A program made the translations under genes and the position numbers. From contig JAJVDF010000376.1 in assembly GCA_022410635.1 (NCBI GenBank), positions 840,543 through 904,542 on the forward strand: 64,000 bases of DNA, read 5' to 3'. Shown piece by piece: positions 1 through 10,088 of this stretch. Position 1 is the stretch's first letter. Each line of letters begins with the position of its first letter. Under the pieces are notes generated by a model that had not been told where the DNA came from, made no database searches, and was given only the letters and a program-made list of their open reading frames with translations. The stretch comes from Tretioscincus oriximinensis (lineage: Eukaryota; Chordata; Lepidosauria; Squamata; Gymnophthalmidae).

Positions 1-42
1 ACTCCATTTAACAAACAAAATGATGGGAGCATTCTTGTGATG

Positions 43-542
43 TAGGCTGACCAGATGACCCCTTTTTTGGGGGGAGAAACCTGATTTTGGGGTGTCTACT
101 CCACCCTCCCAGGGGGGCACCCTCCCAGGGGGGGGGGAGTGGGGGAAAGGTGCTCTGGCAACTGGGGCCAGCTCCCGAAGGCATACTCCCCTCAGTTAAA
201 AATAACAAAAATTCTTACACACTTCAAAAAATTCTCACACACTTCAAAAAAATAATAATAGAAAAATTCACTGCACCACCTCTAGTGTGCTCTGACAACT
301 AGGGGCAGCTCCTGAGGACACCCTCCCCTCAGTAAAAAAATTAAAAAGGCAATTTTCTCACGCACTTTGAAAATTCTCACACACTTAAAAAATTTCTCAA
401 GTGCTTTGCAGATTTTTTGGGCAGGATTTTGGAGGTGTATCCACGTTTGGGGGGTGAGTGGTGGTTTGCATATTTATGAATATGCAAATTAGCATGAATT
501 TTAATTACCCCGTTTTAGGCATCAGAAAATCTGGTCGGTCTA
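43..542. mobile_element. Non-autonomous TIR DNA transposon, ~500 bp
   Basis: The left end reads TAGGCTGACCAGAT and the right end is its inverted near-copy (reverse complement TAGACCGACCAGAT). Inside are two tandem units of about 137 bp, starting near 151 and 288, each with a TGCTCTG..CAACT..GGGGC..CAGCTCC core followed by CCCTCAGT and repeats of TTCTCACACACTT. There is no transposase ORF. The left terminus matches the foldback MITEs at 23192, 44026 and 47699, so it probably belongs to the same superfamily. A clear target duplication is not visible. Confidence 0.6.
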
Positions 543-1012
543 GGATGTAGTGTTCTTTTCATTGCATTTTGTTGAATTGAAAAGACATGTTTTTCAGCCC
601 TGTTCTTCCACCTTCCTTTTATTGTTGCCTTTTACAAGCTTTGCTGCAAGCCAGCCATGGTGCCCGGGAACTTTTACTCTCCACTCATCCCCCCGTAACC
701 TCGGCACACCTTTATAAAACAAACACCGCAATCTATTTGTGGGATCTGAATTCCTGCCATTGCTCCAAGCCTGGAGGATGAATTCCTCAGAGTTCCTGGA
801 AAGGGAGGGGCCCTTTTGAGGGGAGCTTGGGAAGGCTGGGCAACTGCCAGATGGTGGCAGACCAAACTCCTTACGTAGTTAAGGGCAGGAAGAGGTGAAG
901 AACAAGAGTGAGGAGTGAGGTGAAGGACAAACGTGAGCTAGAGAGGCTCTGCCTGGCTCTGGAAGGCTTTGGAACCTACAAACTACATCAGCTGATTTTT
1001 TGCACCCCTTGA

Positions 1013-1191
1013 TAGGGGTGCCNTACATCCCGGAAAGCTGGGAATGTCCCGGATTTGGGGACAAGAATATCGTCCCGTGTGGGTTTAGTAAACTATTATT
1101 ATCACTGTTATCGCTATTACTATCGCTATTACTATCGCTATTACTATTACTATCACTACTACTACTACTACTACTACTGTTATCATCATCG

Positions 1192-1230
<39 letters not shown>

Positions 1231-1663
1231 TCATCGTCATCATATCATCATTATCATTATTATCATTATTATTAATAATTTTCAATATATATACACAAAA
1301 TATTTTTCTATCCATATTATCCATTCAATTGTAAGTTACAGACCTTCCTTAAACTAGGGTTTAGTAAACTTAAGTAAAAATCCCAGATTTTTTAGTACCA
1401 CTAATGCAAAGGGGGAACTGAATGACGACCAGGGCTTCTGACGGCTGCAGGAGCAGGTCAGCTGCATTCCAAAAGCTTCCTGGGTCCTAGAAAGACCCTT
1501 GGAGCTTGCCTTAGCTGCTCCTCTTGCAGGAGGTGAGTTTTCGTGCCTGCTATGAGGCAGAGCGCATATCTCCTACTTTGCTGAGTGCAGAGGCAAGGTG
1601 CGCATGCGTGTGTGCATGTTTGTGTGTGTCCTGGTTTTGGACACTTTGATTATGGCAACCCTA
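1013..1663. mobile_element. Non-autonomous TIR element containing a trinucleotide array
   Basis: The left end TAGGGGTGCCnTA and the right end TATGGCAACCCTA form a terminal inverted repeat. The interior carries motifs such as CATCCCGG and GTCCCGGATTTGGGGAC near the left end and GTCCTGGTTTTGGACA near the right. It holds a long ATT/ATC/ACT array and no coding sequence. A second isolated right end (TATGGCAACCCTAC) lies at about 12241-12254, which supports a dispersed family. Confidence 0.5.
1095..1275 (+). repeat. Imperfect ATT/ATC/ACT/CAT trinucleotide array
   Basis: About 180 bp of interleaved three-base repeats. The poly-Ser, poly-Leu and poly-Tyr frames through it are artefacts. Confidence 0.95.
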
Positions 1664-1739
1664 CCTACTAGAGACCATTACTGCCACAGTCACGCACATC
1701 TATTTAAAATGTTTTAAAGGTCAAAATGGTTTGGGAACC

Positions 1740-1880
1740 ATCAAGAGGCAGTGGATGGGCGGCCATCTGTCTGGGATGGTTTAGTGAAACCTGCATTGAG
1801 CAGGGGTTGGACCCCCATGACCCTGGAGACAGTCATCTATCTAGGATGGTTTAATGAACCCTGCGTTGAGCAGGGGGTTA
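1740..1880 (+). mobile_element. Two tandem CR1 3'-end fragments
   Basis: Two successive pieces each contain TCTGGGATGGTTTA-type sequence followed by CCTGCATTGAGCAGGGG, the usual CR1 3'-end text seen elsewhere in this window. They lie directly upstream of a longer CR1 copy in the same orientation. Confidence 0.75.
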
Positions 1881-2429
1881 GATCACAGACTAAACATGAG
1901 TCAACAGTGTGAAGCAGCTGCAAAAAAGGCAAACACAATCCTGGGATGTATCAAAAGGGGCATAGAATCTCGCTTACGTGAAGTAATTATTCCTCTCTAC
2001 AGTACTTTGGTACGACCACACTTGGAATACTGTGTTCAGTTCTGGGGGCCCCAATTTAATAAGGACATAGATAAACNAGAGCAAGTACAAAAGAGAGTTA
2101 CAAGGATGGTGTGTGAGGAACGGTTAAAGGATCTGGGGATGTTTAGTCTACAAAAGAGAAGACTGAGAGGAGACCTGATAGCTGTCTACAAATACCTGAG
2201 GGGCTGTCACAGAGCAGAGGGATCAGCACTGTTCTCATTAGCACATGGAAGGACTAGAAACAATGGAATGAAACTACAAGGGAGTAGATTCAGATCAGAT
2301 ATCAGAAAAAACTTTCTAACAGTCAGGGTGATAAACCAGTGGAACAGTTTGCCACAGGGGGTGGCGAGTTCGCCTTCCCTGGAAGTCTTCAAACAGAGAC
2401 TGGACAGTCATCTGTCTGGGATGGTTTAA
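1881..2429 (+). pseudogene. CR1 ORF2 C-terminal coding remnant
   Basis: The frame stays open for about 183 codons and carries typical CR1 ORF2 C-terminal motifs: [17 protein letters not shown], then [20 protein letters not shown], then FSLQKRRLRGDLIAVYKYL, then VINQWNSLP, and SLEVFKQRLD near the end. In a live element this region lies downstream of the reverse transcriptase palm and has no catalytic motif of its own. The endonuclease and RT core are missing because of 5' truncation, so it is non-autonomous. The apparent ATG at 1854 lies in the neighbouring CR1 fragment and is not a real start. One base is ambiguous (n). It is not a host gene. Confidence 0.9.
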
Positions 2430-2525
2430 TGAATCCTGCATCGAGCAGGGGTTGGAGGTCCCTTCCAACTCTATGATTCTATGACCCTGGAGGTCCCTTC
2501 CAACACTACGATTCTATTTCTATGA
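1881..2525 (+). mobile_element. CR1 LINE, 5'-truncated, 3' end present
   Basis: The copy encodes the C-terminal part of the CR1 ORF2 protein and ends in GTCCCTTCCAACTCTATG followed by ATTCTATG octamers, the characteristic CR1 3' terminus. The last ~60 bp are duplicated (two GGTCCCTTCCAAC blocks). It is one of the better preserved CR1 3' ends here. Confidence 0.9.
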
Positions 2526-3450
2526 TTAATCAGCCTGTCCTCCAGCGCTTTCCACATATACTTTGTAACTGGTTTTATTTGGTGATTTTAATATATATAG
2601 TCATGTTTCCATTTGTGTTTCCATTACCGGAGAAAAATGGCTTCTTTCACTCGCTCGCCTTTTGCAACATTTTCAAGCAAAANGTTGATTCCTGTAGCAA
2701 TTTGGTGTTTCATTCTTTCTTCCCGTGGCTATTTTGTCTCTCCTGTACATCTGTCAAAGCAACCTGGGGCACTTGGTGTATTTCACTTGGGAACAATTTG
2801 AAGCAAGAGCCCCCCTTGCAGTTGTGTAAATTTGCAAGGGAAATCAGCAAAGACTGAAAATGCCCTGATTCAAATCAAGTCTATTCAAACTTTGTTATTA
2901 TTTGGCTTTGCTTAGAAAATCCTGGGTAACGTAGAGCTTCGTTTGTTTTTAATTTTTTGCTTTTTTTCATAACTAGCGGAAAGCTCACAAAAATTCAGGG
3001 ACAGGTTCTGCCTTTGTCCGCCTCTTGCAGGGGCGATGAGCAAAGGTGGGGGGCTGAGACTCACTATGGGCAAGGGGTGGGAATTGGGCCCTCCATTGTC
3101 TCCGAGTGGGTCTTAGTGGCCTCCATTGGCTTGCCCCGAGCCACTGCAGCCCCCTGGCAGGTTGTACAGGGCTGCAGAAGCATTGGGTGCCATAGATCCA
3201 CGTCTAAGAGCTGAGTCCAGGGTGTGTCTTGGAGGGAGTGGGCTTTGCCCACTTTGTCCAAATTTTATAGTGCCAATTTCCGTAATGCGGATGATTAACG
3301 TACAGGTTGTCGCCTGATGCTCTTGGTACTTTTCTGCCCACTTCATGTCCTTCCTAAAATAGATCCACCTTAGCCAATATTTTTGTTTCGTCGTTGCTGG
3401 TCAATTCGGCCTTCAGTCCTAGCTAAAGGAATGTTCTTTCTCATCTGAAT
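2526..3450. other. No recognised feature
   Basis: Mixed-composition sequence. I see no repeat family, and the short frames lack coding character. Confidence 0.4.
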
Positions 3451-3454
3451 TTTA

Positions 3455-3568
3455 GATATTGTATTATGCTGTTTTTAATGTGAATTTTGTACTGTTGTTT
3501 TTGTTGTTTGCCGCCCTGAGACNTTCGGGCATGGGGCGGGGTATAAATATAAATAAATAAATAAAATA
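3455..3568 (+). mobile_element. LINE/SINE 3' tail with (AAAT)n
   Basis: The stretch GCCGCCCTGAGAC, TTCGGGCAT, GGGGCGGGGTATAAATA, then (AAAT)n is a tail shared with 38485-38553 and, inverted, with 37757-37860. It is a common squamate SINE/LINE 3' tail. I cannot tell which LINE family it came from. Confidence 0.6.
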
Positions 3569-3649
3569 TTGAACTAAACTGGCAGAAGAATGGAAAAGGT
3601 GTAAAGAGAACAAAATATTTTTTCCTGTTGTAGAACCAGGGCTCACTTG

Positions 3650-3760
3650 CTGAATAAACAACGCCATAGTGAAGCTAGACTCTTGGGGGATCCAGGGCAG
3701 ATAAACTGCTTTTGAGGGCCTCTTGGGGGACCCCAAGGGCCCGCCCTACTTGCCCCATGG
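3650..3760. repeat. Diverged dispersed repeat, copy 1
   Basis: Shares GTAGCTAGACTCT-like text, CCAGGGCAG and a GGGGCCCTGGGAGCCC-type segment with 35815-35895. Family unknown. Confidence 0.3.
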
Positions 3761-3799
3761 GGAAGTATTTTTCCATCCAGCAGGATATTGCTCAATGGT

Positions 3800-3865
3800 A
3801 GAGGAAGTGTCCGCAAACAGCCTGGACAGGTTTAGGAAAGAATTAGACAAATCCACGTAGACAAC
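3800..3865 (+). mobile_element. CR1 remnant
   Basis: GCAAACAGCCTGGACAGGTT followed by GAATTAGACAAAT matches the CR1 segment that encodes the ORF2 C-terminus elsewhere (for example 14790-14825). Confidence 0.5.
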
Positions 3866-3869
3866 CAGT

Positions 3870-4045
3870 TTGGTGTTATGGTTAATATGTCTGGTAACCT
3901 CCCAGTTCGAGCTTGCCCTCCTCCGTGAAGACTGCTAGGTGACTTTTGGCTAGGCACAGTTCTTCAGAGCTCTTTCAGCCACACTTACTTTGCAAGGTGT
4001 CTGTTGTGATGAGAATAACAGAAAGTTATGGAAGCTGCTTTGACA
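3870..4045 (+). mobile_element. Sauria-type SINE, 3' truncated
   Basis: A tRNA-like head is present (GGTTAATATGTCTGGTAACC, B-box-like CAGTTCGAGC). It is followed by the Sauria body, GCACAGTTCTTCAGAGCTCT and TGCAAGGTGTCTGTTGTGA. The copy breaks off at a CR1 insertion near 4043. Confidence 0.7.
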
Positions 4046-4140
4046 TCCAGAGTCACGGGGTCCAAACCCACTGCTCAATGTAGGATTCCCTAAATCATTC
4101 CAGTCAGATGGCTGTCCATCTTCGGTTTGAAGATTTGCAC
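4043..4140 (-). mobile_element. CR1 3'-end fragment
   Basis: Reverse complement of the CR1 3' end: GGGTCCAAACCCACTGCTCA, then ATCATTCCAGTCAGATGGCT. It abuts a plus-strand CR1, so the two form an inverted pair. Confidence 0.8.
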
Positions 4141-4159
4141 CAAAGGAGAATATCAAGGG

Positions 4160-4540
4160 ATATTTAGCCTGAGGGATGTTTATTCTGCAAAAGAGAAGAC
4201 TGAGAGGAGTCCTCAGAGCTGCCTACAAATATCTGAAGGGCTGCCACAGAGCAGAGGTGCCATCTTTCTTCCCATTGGCCCATGGAAGGAGTAGGAACAT
4301 CGGGATGAAACTGCAAGGGATTGGAGTTAGTTTAGATACCAGAAAAACCTTCCGATAGGAAGGACAATAAACCGGTGGAACAGGCTGCCACAGGAGATGG
4401 TGAGTCCGCCTTTGCTGGAAGTCTTCAAAGGGAGACTGGGGAGCAATCCATAGTCTGGAATGGTTTAGAGAATCCTGCATTGAGCAGGGAGATGGAACCC
4501 ATGACCCTGGAGGATCCCCCCACACTCTGTGTTTCATTGT
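4160..4540 (+). mobile_element. CR1 LINE 3' fragment
   Basis: Encodes a decayed version of the CR1 motif FILQKRRLRGVLRAAYKYLK and runs to the CATTGAGCAGGG and ATGACCCTGGAGG 3' end. Several frame breaks are present. Confidence 0.85.
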
Positions 4541-5010
4541 CTTGAATGCCCTTCATTTCCTTTTATGTTCCCTTGGTGAGGAGGCATCTCTACCTAGCTA
4601 TCGTTTGCAGCTACCATGTTTGCAAGCAGCTGAAAGCCTTCAGGGTCTGTTTGCCTTGGACTGATCCCCACGGATGTGAATCACCCTGTCCCAAGCGAAG
4701 GCTGATATGCCGTGGGGAGGTTGCAATGCGCCGGCCTGTACTGACTCCCCTCTCCTTGCGTTGTACCTGCCTCTTCCTTGGAAAAAGAAACTGACGCCTG
4801 GTCAAAACTTGGTGCCAGCAGGACCTGAGTCCAGGAGAAAGAGGCCACAGAGTTTTTGGCAGAGCCTGAGAGTTGCAGAAGGTGGGGGCGGCGAAGGCTT
4901 AAAGTCCTTAACTGTTCAGTTAAACGGTTTTGTTCTTTTCACAATGCACCGAAGCAAGAAAAACCAGTGTAGCTTCAGCAGCTTGCCAACACAACTGTGC
5001 AGTGAAAGCA
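4541..5010. other. No recognised feature
   Basis: No repeat signature or credible gene. The 138-residue frame at 4707-5123 runs into the SINE and is not supported as coding. Confidence 0.4.
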
Positions 5011-5017
5011 TGGCGGA

Positions 5018-5310
5018 GGATACAGCAACCATGCTCAGTCGCTTAGGAATTCGTCTCTCAGCTGGGAGATGGGGTTTCGAGGCCCTGTGTGGGACGTGGG
5101 GAGGGCTGAGCACCTTCCAGTAGCCTGTAGCTCTAGCCAACCCAGCTATTCGAAAGCAAGAAGTGCAAGAAATTGCAACTGACTGCAAGTAGATACATGG
5201 GAACCACAACAGCCTGGTGGGGAAGATAGAATGTCAGCTTTCGGGCAAAATATATCCTTGTAAGCCGCTTTGAGTCCCTTTGAAAGGTGAGAAAAGTGGG
5301 GTATAAGAAC
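5018..5310 (+). mobile_element. tRNA-derived SINE with Bov-B-like tail, near full length
   Basis: The pol III A-box-like GCTCAGTCGCTTAGG and B-box-like GGGTTTCGAGGCCC lie in the head. The body follows (CAGCTATTCGAAAGCA, CTGCAAGTAGATACATGGGA). The 3' tail is CCGCTTTGAGTCCCTTTGAA, then GAGAAAAGTGGGGTATAAG and AACCCAG, running into (TTC)n. About 19 related copies occur in the window. Confidence 0.85.
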
Positions 5311-5770
5311 CCAGTTCTTCTTCTTCCTCCTCCTTTTCTTCCCTTCCTCCTCTCCCCTTCTTCACTTTCTCCATCTTCTTTTATCCTTCTCCTCCTTCTC
5401 TTCTGCTGCCTTCCTCCTTCTCTTTGCCCCTCTCCTGCCTCTTTTTCATTTTCTTCCTCTTTCTCCGCTTAACTGTCCTCCTCCTCCTTCACCTTTTCCA
5501 TCTCCTCCTCTTCATCTTCTTCTCATCTTCTCTTTTTTCTTCTCTTCTGCCTACTTCTCTTCCTCCCCTTCCTTCTTCTCTTTGCCCGTCTCCCTCCTCC
5601 CTTTCATTTTATCCCTCTTCACCTTCATCTTCATCCTCCTTTTCTTCACCTTCTTCATCTCCATCTCCCACCTCCTCATCTTCTTTTCTCCTTCTCCATC
5701 TTCTTTTCTTCTGTCTCCTTCTGTTTCTCCCCCTTCTTCCTCTTTCTCCTCTTAACTTCCTCCTCCTCCC
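5311..5770 (+). repeat. Polypyrimidine (TTC/CTC) tract grown from a SINE tail
   Basis: About 460 bp made almost only of T and C, beginning exactly at the SINE 3' end. The Ser/Leu/Phe-rich and, on the reverse strand, Glu/Arg/Lys-rich frames are artefacts. Confidence 0.95.
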
Positions 5771-6054
5771 TGAGCATTGGATTCTTATGTCTCTTTGTTG
5801 AGAAATTTTGGAAAGCAAAGGCACTTCCTTGACGTTGGTTACCTGAGCTTGCTGGGATTCCAAAGCCTGACATTATTTCACAGGTTTTTCCTGTTTAAGC
5901 CAGGCTTGAACAGGAAGCTCAGCTGAGCTTGGGAACTGGACCCAGCTGCTTAGATGTGATCTGGGAAACAGATCCGGGGTGGTGGTGGTGTGGGAAATTA
6001 ACCTTCTGTTGCCCTTTCCAGTCTGGTATTTTTTGGGGAAGAAATGACTGCAAT

Positions 6055-6148
6055 GCAGAAGCAGAAGCAGAAGAAGCAGAAGCAGAAGAAGAAGAAGAAG
6101 AAGAAGTAGAAGAAGAAGAAGAAGAAGAAGAAGAAGAAGAAGAAGAAC
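6055..6148 (+). repeat. (GAA/GCA)n microsatellite, tail of a minus-strand SINE
   Basis: The array ends where the inverted SINE tail GAACTGGGTTCTTATACCCC begins. Confidence 0.95.
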
Positions 6149-6333
6149 TGGGTTCTTATACCCCGCTTTTTTCACCTTTCAAAAGGACTCAAAGCGGCTT
6201 ACAAGGGTATTTTTGCCTGAAGGCTCACATTCTCTCTTCCCACCAGGTTCTGGTAGTTCCCATGTATCTACTTGCAGTCAGTTGCAATTTCTTGCAATTC
6301 TTGCTTTCGAATAGCTGGGTTGGAAGTCAAGTT
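6143..6333 (-). mobile_element. SINE, 5'-truncated
   Basis: Tail and body are present in reverse complement (AAAGCGGCTTACAAGGGTAT, GTATCTACTTGCAGTCAGTT, TTTCGAATAGCTGGGTTGG). The tRNA head is missing. Confidence 0.85.
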
Positions 6334-6636
6334 GAATAGCGTGAAGGCTTCATTCATTACTTCATCCACTTTGTGCCTTCTACTTAAGGTTACAGGTTTC
6401 ATCACTTTGAACTACGGTCTCCAAATATGTACAGTGTGATCCCTTCTGCAGTCCTTTCTGAGACGTAGACCGATGGAAGATGTAATTTGAAACAGCTTGG
6501 TGTGTCTGTGTGTCACTTGGTTGGCAAACGAGAGGGATGTGTCTTTAATGGCGAAAGAGGATTCGTCACTTTAGCCTTGAAGTAGGAAGTTCAAAAGCTG
6601 TATTCTACCTTTTTTCACTGTGATTGCTTGAAAAGT

Positions 6637-6789
6637 GGTCATGTGACACACACAACACAGAAAAGCCCAGAATGCAGCTTCCATAATTCCTGCATTCCAC
6701 AATGCACGAACGATTATGAACTGCGCTTTCACGCAGTCCGTGCACGGCCGAATTCTTAGACTTTCTGTGTTCTATAGGTCACGTGACCC
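6637..6789. mobile_element. Small TIR element (MITE), 153 bp
   Basis: The left arm GGTCATGTGACACAC..AACACAGAAAAG pairs with a right arm whose reverse complement is GGTCACGTGACC..AGAACACAGAAAG. A pair of shorter inverted motifs lies in the middle (ACTGCGCTTTCACGCAGT). No coding capacity. Related text occurs near 21420-21470. Confidence 0.5.
6778..6789. promoter_or_regulatory. Palindromic E-box GGTCACGTGACC
   Basis: A perfect 12-bp palindrome with a CACGTG core. The flanked form GTCACGTGAC matches the known preferred site of USF and the MiT/TFE family (CLEAR-type). It is the outer end of the MITE at 6637-6789. The opposite end carries GTCATGTGAC, an M-box-like variant. Function is unproven. 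Confidence 0.3.
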
Positions 6790-7339
6790 ATTTCCAGCCA
6801 AACACAATTGAAGAATGCTTTAGGAGTGTGGCAATTAGCAATGTAAAATGCTCTGTGCCTGGTAATTGCTTGGATCATTCCTCAGTCACAGTGTGTTTTG
6901 GTTACACTGGGATTTCCAAAAGCCCTAACTGTGTGAGCGTCCTCCTTCTAGGTATCAAGCAACAATTTGCAACGCCTTGAGCGAGGCTGGTTAAGAGGAG
7001 AAGAAAAAGTTTAACTTGGTTTGCCAAGCAACTATATTGGAGATAACGGAGGAAAGTTAATCATGCGCTAGGAATGGGTGGGCGGGTATTCTCTCCTATT
7101 CAACTGGCAAACCGTTATTCTGTTTCGAAGGAAGAGGAGCACTATAACACGTATTATTATTTTCTCCCCATGTCTCTGGATTTCAAGATGTGCTGGCAGG
7201 TCTGAAATCCCCTAGAGATCCTACACTGGTGAATAACATATCAACAGATTATCCACCCTTTAATGTACAGGGAAGGGATGGAAATTCAGTTCCATGAGAT
7301 TCTGAAATCCATTAAAACCTTCCCTGAACTGTGACCCAA

Positions 7340-7535
7340 CCAGAGATGCGGTTAGCATGGCTAGTAGGAAGCTAGTTGGGGTGACTTTGAGCTGGTCACA
7401 GTTCTTTGGTACCTCTCTGTGCCCCACCAACTTCACAAGGTGTCTGTTGTGAAGAAAAGGAGGTTAAGTAGGCTGCTTCATTTCCTTCGAGTTAAGAAAA
7501 GTAGGGTATAAAATCGGACTCTTCTTCTCCTCCTT
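7340..7535 (+). mobile_element. Sauria-type SINE, diverged
   Basis: GGTCACAGTTCTTTGGTACC, CCCCACCAACTTCACAAGGT and GTCTGTTGTGAAG are Sauria body motifs. The tail AGAAAAGTAGGGTATAAAAT then enters a TTC/CTC tract. This links the Sauria head to the same (TTC)n-generating tail used by the other SINEs. Confidence 0.75.
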
Positions 7536-7665
7536 CTTCCTTCTCTTCTTCTTTCTCTTCTTCTTCATCTTTGTCTTCCTCTTCTTCATTTTTCTTTTTC
7601 CTCCTCCTCCTTTTCCTCTTTGTCTTCTTCCCCTTACTCTTTCTCCTTCTCCTCCTTCAAATCTA
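7522..7665 (+). repeat. TTC/CTC tract at a SINE 3' end
   Basis: Polypyrimidine tract continuing directly from the SINE tail. Confidence 0.9.
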
Positions 7666-8231
7666 TCCAGGAAATCTGTTTTGCTTAACTGAAATGTTTA
7701 TTGCATGTTTTGGGGGACTTTCCATTGGTTTCCATTCTGCATGTGTTTTTCAACTGCTAGGAGGAATCTGGATCTACAATATGGATCTAATACATGCTGG
7801 ACAAGATTTTTGACCTTTCTGATCCAGCTAGTTCGGTAAATTATTCGGTGGTGTAGGATTTTCCACGCTTTCTGNGAGCAGGTGTTGAAATGCTCAAGAG
7901 GGAAGGTTAGCAGAATCCCCGAGAGCGGAACCTAAAAAACATTGTGTTCCTCAGGGACGAGTCTTCTCAGAGAACAAATCAGCAGCAAAACAAATTATAA
8001 ATGAAAGTCAGGAGAGAGAGCTGATGAAACGGCTGTGGGAAAGGGGACGGTTTTCACGTTACAATTATGACTGATTTCAGAGGTTTCCCTTTCTGTCTGA
8101 ATCATAGGGAGAAACAGCCATCTTGGAATCGGAACCAGGTTATCAATGAATGGAGTCAAAATCTGTCCTAGCACGAAATGGTGGAAGTAGCCACAATAGT
8201 CTAGGGCTACACCCAGACTGCCCCCTTTTGT
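7666..8231. other. No recognised feature
   Basis: Apparently unique sequence between a SINE tail and a CR1. No gene or repeat identified. Confidence 0.4.
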
Positions 8232-9335
8232 AGCAAATGTATCATAGAATCATAGAGTTGGAAGGGACCTCCAGGGTCATGGGGTCCAAACCCCCTGCTC
8301 AATACAGGATTTGTTAAACCATCCCAGACAGATGGCTGTCCAGCCTCCCTTTGAAGATGAACTCACCACCTCCTGTGGCAACCTGTTCCACTGGTTGATC
8401 ACCCTGACTGTTAGAAAGCTTTTTCTGATATCTAATCTAAATCTCCTCCCTTGCAGTTTCATTCCATTGTTTCTANTCCTTCCATGTGCCAAGGAGAACA
8501 AGGCTGATTCCCCTGCCCTGTGAAAAGCCCTTCAGGTATTTGTAGGCAGGTATCAATCTCCTCTCAGTCTTCTCTTTTGCAGACTAAACATCCCTAAATC
8601 CTTTAACCGCTCCTCATAGGACTTTATGGTTTCCAGTCCATACATCATCCTTGTAAACTTGCTACAGTTTATCAATGTCCTTTTTAAATTGGGCCCCCTC
8701 AGAACTGAACACAGGATTCCAAGTGTGGTCATACCAAAGTACTGTAGAGAGGAATAATTGCTTCACGTGATCAAGATTCTATGCTGCTCTTAATACACCC
8801 CAGGATTGTGTTTGCCCTTTTTGCAGCTGCTTCACCCTGTTGACTCATGTTTAGTCCGTGATCTACCATTACACCCAGGTCCTTTGCACCTGTGCTGATG
8901 CTCAGACATATTCCTCCCATTCTATATGTGCTGTTTTCATTATTTTTGTCCAAATGTAGGATCTTGCATTTCTCTCTGTTAAATACCATTCTGTTAGTTT
9001 CAGCCCATTGTTTCAGCTTGTCTAGATCTTTTTGAATCCTATCTCTATCTTTAGTATTAGCAACACTGCCTAGTTTTGTGTCATCAGCAAATTTGATAGG
9101 TTTTCCTTCAATTCCTTCATCTAGATCATTTATAAATATGTTAAATAGCACTTGGCCCAGGACAGACCCTTGTGGGACCCACTTGAGACATTCTTCCAAT
9201 TGGATGTGCAAACATAGATTACCACTCTTTGAGTATGATCACTAGGCCAGTTTTGAATCCATCTCACTGTTGTTTTGTCAATCCCATACTTGACCATTTT
9301 TTCAATAAGGATGGAATGAGAAATGTCGCTGATGC
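8232..9335 (-). mobile_element. CR1 LINE, 5'-truncated, ~1.1 kb
   Basis: The longest CR1 in the window. The 3' end (plus-strand text ATAGAATCATAGAGTTGGAA) is at 8232. Reading leftwards on the minus strand, it covers reverse transcriptase motifs and the C-terminal region to about 9335. Upstream of the main frame, translation still gives CR1-like text (KYGIDKTTVRWIQNW), out of phase because of a frameshift or stop. Point decay includes single-base ambiguities. Confidence 0.95.
8771..9211 (-). pseudogene. CR1 ORF2 reverse transcriptase fragment
   Basis: This 146-codon frame contains the RT core. VPQGSVLG (residues 12-19) is followed by FNIFINDLDEGIE, then FADDTKLGS (41-49), the CR1 version of the catalytic YxDD box with both aspartates intact. 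NREKCKILHLDKN and DLGVMVDHGLNMSQQ follow. Such a protein would copy CR1 RNA at a nicked target, but the endonuclease and most of the palm are missing and the frame closes just after GCIKSSIES. It is a dead fragment, although the preserved catalytic box suggests a fairly young insertion. The apparent ATG is not a real start. Confidence 0.93.
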
Positions 9336-9439
9336 TGTTATTTTTGCCAACCTACAAACACCATGATTTGGGTGCTCTTTGCTTTTGAAATCTTGCAAGA
9401 CTTTCCTTCGTAAAGAGGCACGGTGTTGCAAGAGGCTAA

Positions 9440-9655
9440 GAGCTTTGGTGTTTTAACAGAGGTATCGAGTTTGAGGCTCATGAGTTGGCTGGGAAGAGGG
9501 GTCTCAACTTTAGCCAACCCAGCTATTTGAAAGCAAAGACTTTTGCGAATAGATAAATGGGTGATGGGGAAGAAAGAATAGACGTAAGCCTTTGGGTGAA
9601 AAATAACCTTGTAACCCTCTCTAAGTCCCACTGGGTGAAAACCAGCTTCCTCTTT
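9440..9655 (+). mobile_element. SINE, older subfamily, diverged
   Basis: Motifs GCCAACCCAGCTATTTGAAA, AGATAAATGGGTGATGGGGA and TAAGCCTTTGGGTGAAAAAT align with the SINE body and tail but carry many differences. A CT-rich tail follows. Confidence 0.65.
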
Positions 9656-9689
9656 TTCTTCCTTCCTTCTTTGTTCTCCTCCTCCTTTT

Positions 9690-9797
9690 TCTTCTTTGAG
9701 TCACTCTGAATCCCTTTGGGCGAGAAAAGCAGGGTATAAAAACTTTCTTCTTCTCCGTCTCCTTCTTCTCCTCCTCCTCCTCCTCCTTCTTCTTCAT
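9690..9797 (+). mobile_element. Second SINE tail fragment with TTC/CTC tract
   Basis: TTTGAGTCACTCTGAATCCC, GGCGAGAAAAGCAGGGTATA, then CTTCTTC/TCC repeats. Confidence 0.65.
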
Positions 9798-9982
9798 GTT
9801 GTCAGTTTGACAGCCATGGCATGGCTTGGGAACATAGCAAAACCTGGCTGAGGAATCCAGATACAAGCAGCAGGGTTGTGTCCTGTCTTTTCAGCAGAGA
9901 TGTTATTTCAGAGCGGAATCGTTGCTTTGTTTGTTTGTTTATTTATTTGGTGATTTATATCCCTTCCTTTCCCATTGATTCC

Positions 9983-10047
9983 AGAAGTAGTAGTAGTAGT
10001 AGTAGTCGTCGTCGTCGTCGTCGTCGTCNTCNTCGTCGTCGTCGTNN

Positions 10048-10088
<41 letters not shown>

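Noticed and set aside
4043..4540. Inverted CR1 pair considered as a twin-priming inversion
   Set aside because: Both pieces include the CR1 3' end, so they are two insertions and not one inverted copy.
5287..5863. Ser/Leu/Phe-rich and Glu/Arg/Lys-rich open frames
   Set aside because: They lie in a TTC/CTC tract grown from a SINE tail and have no codon structure beyond the repeat.
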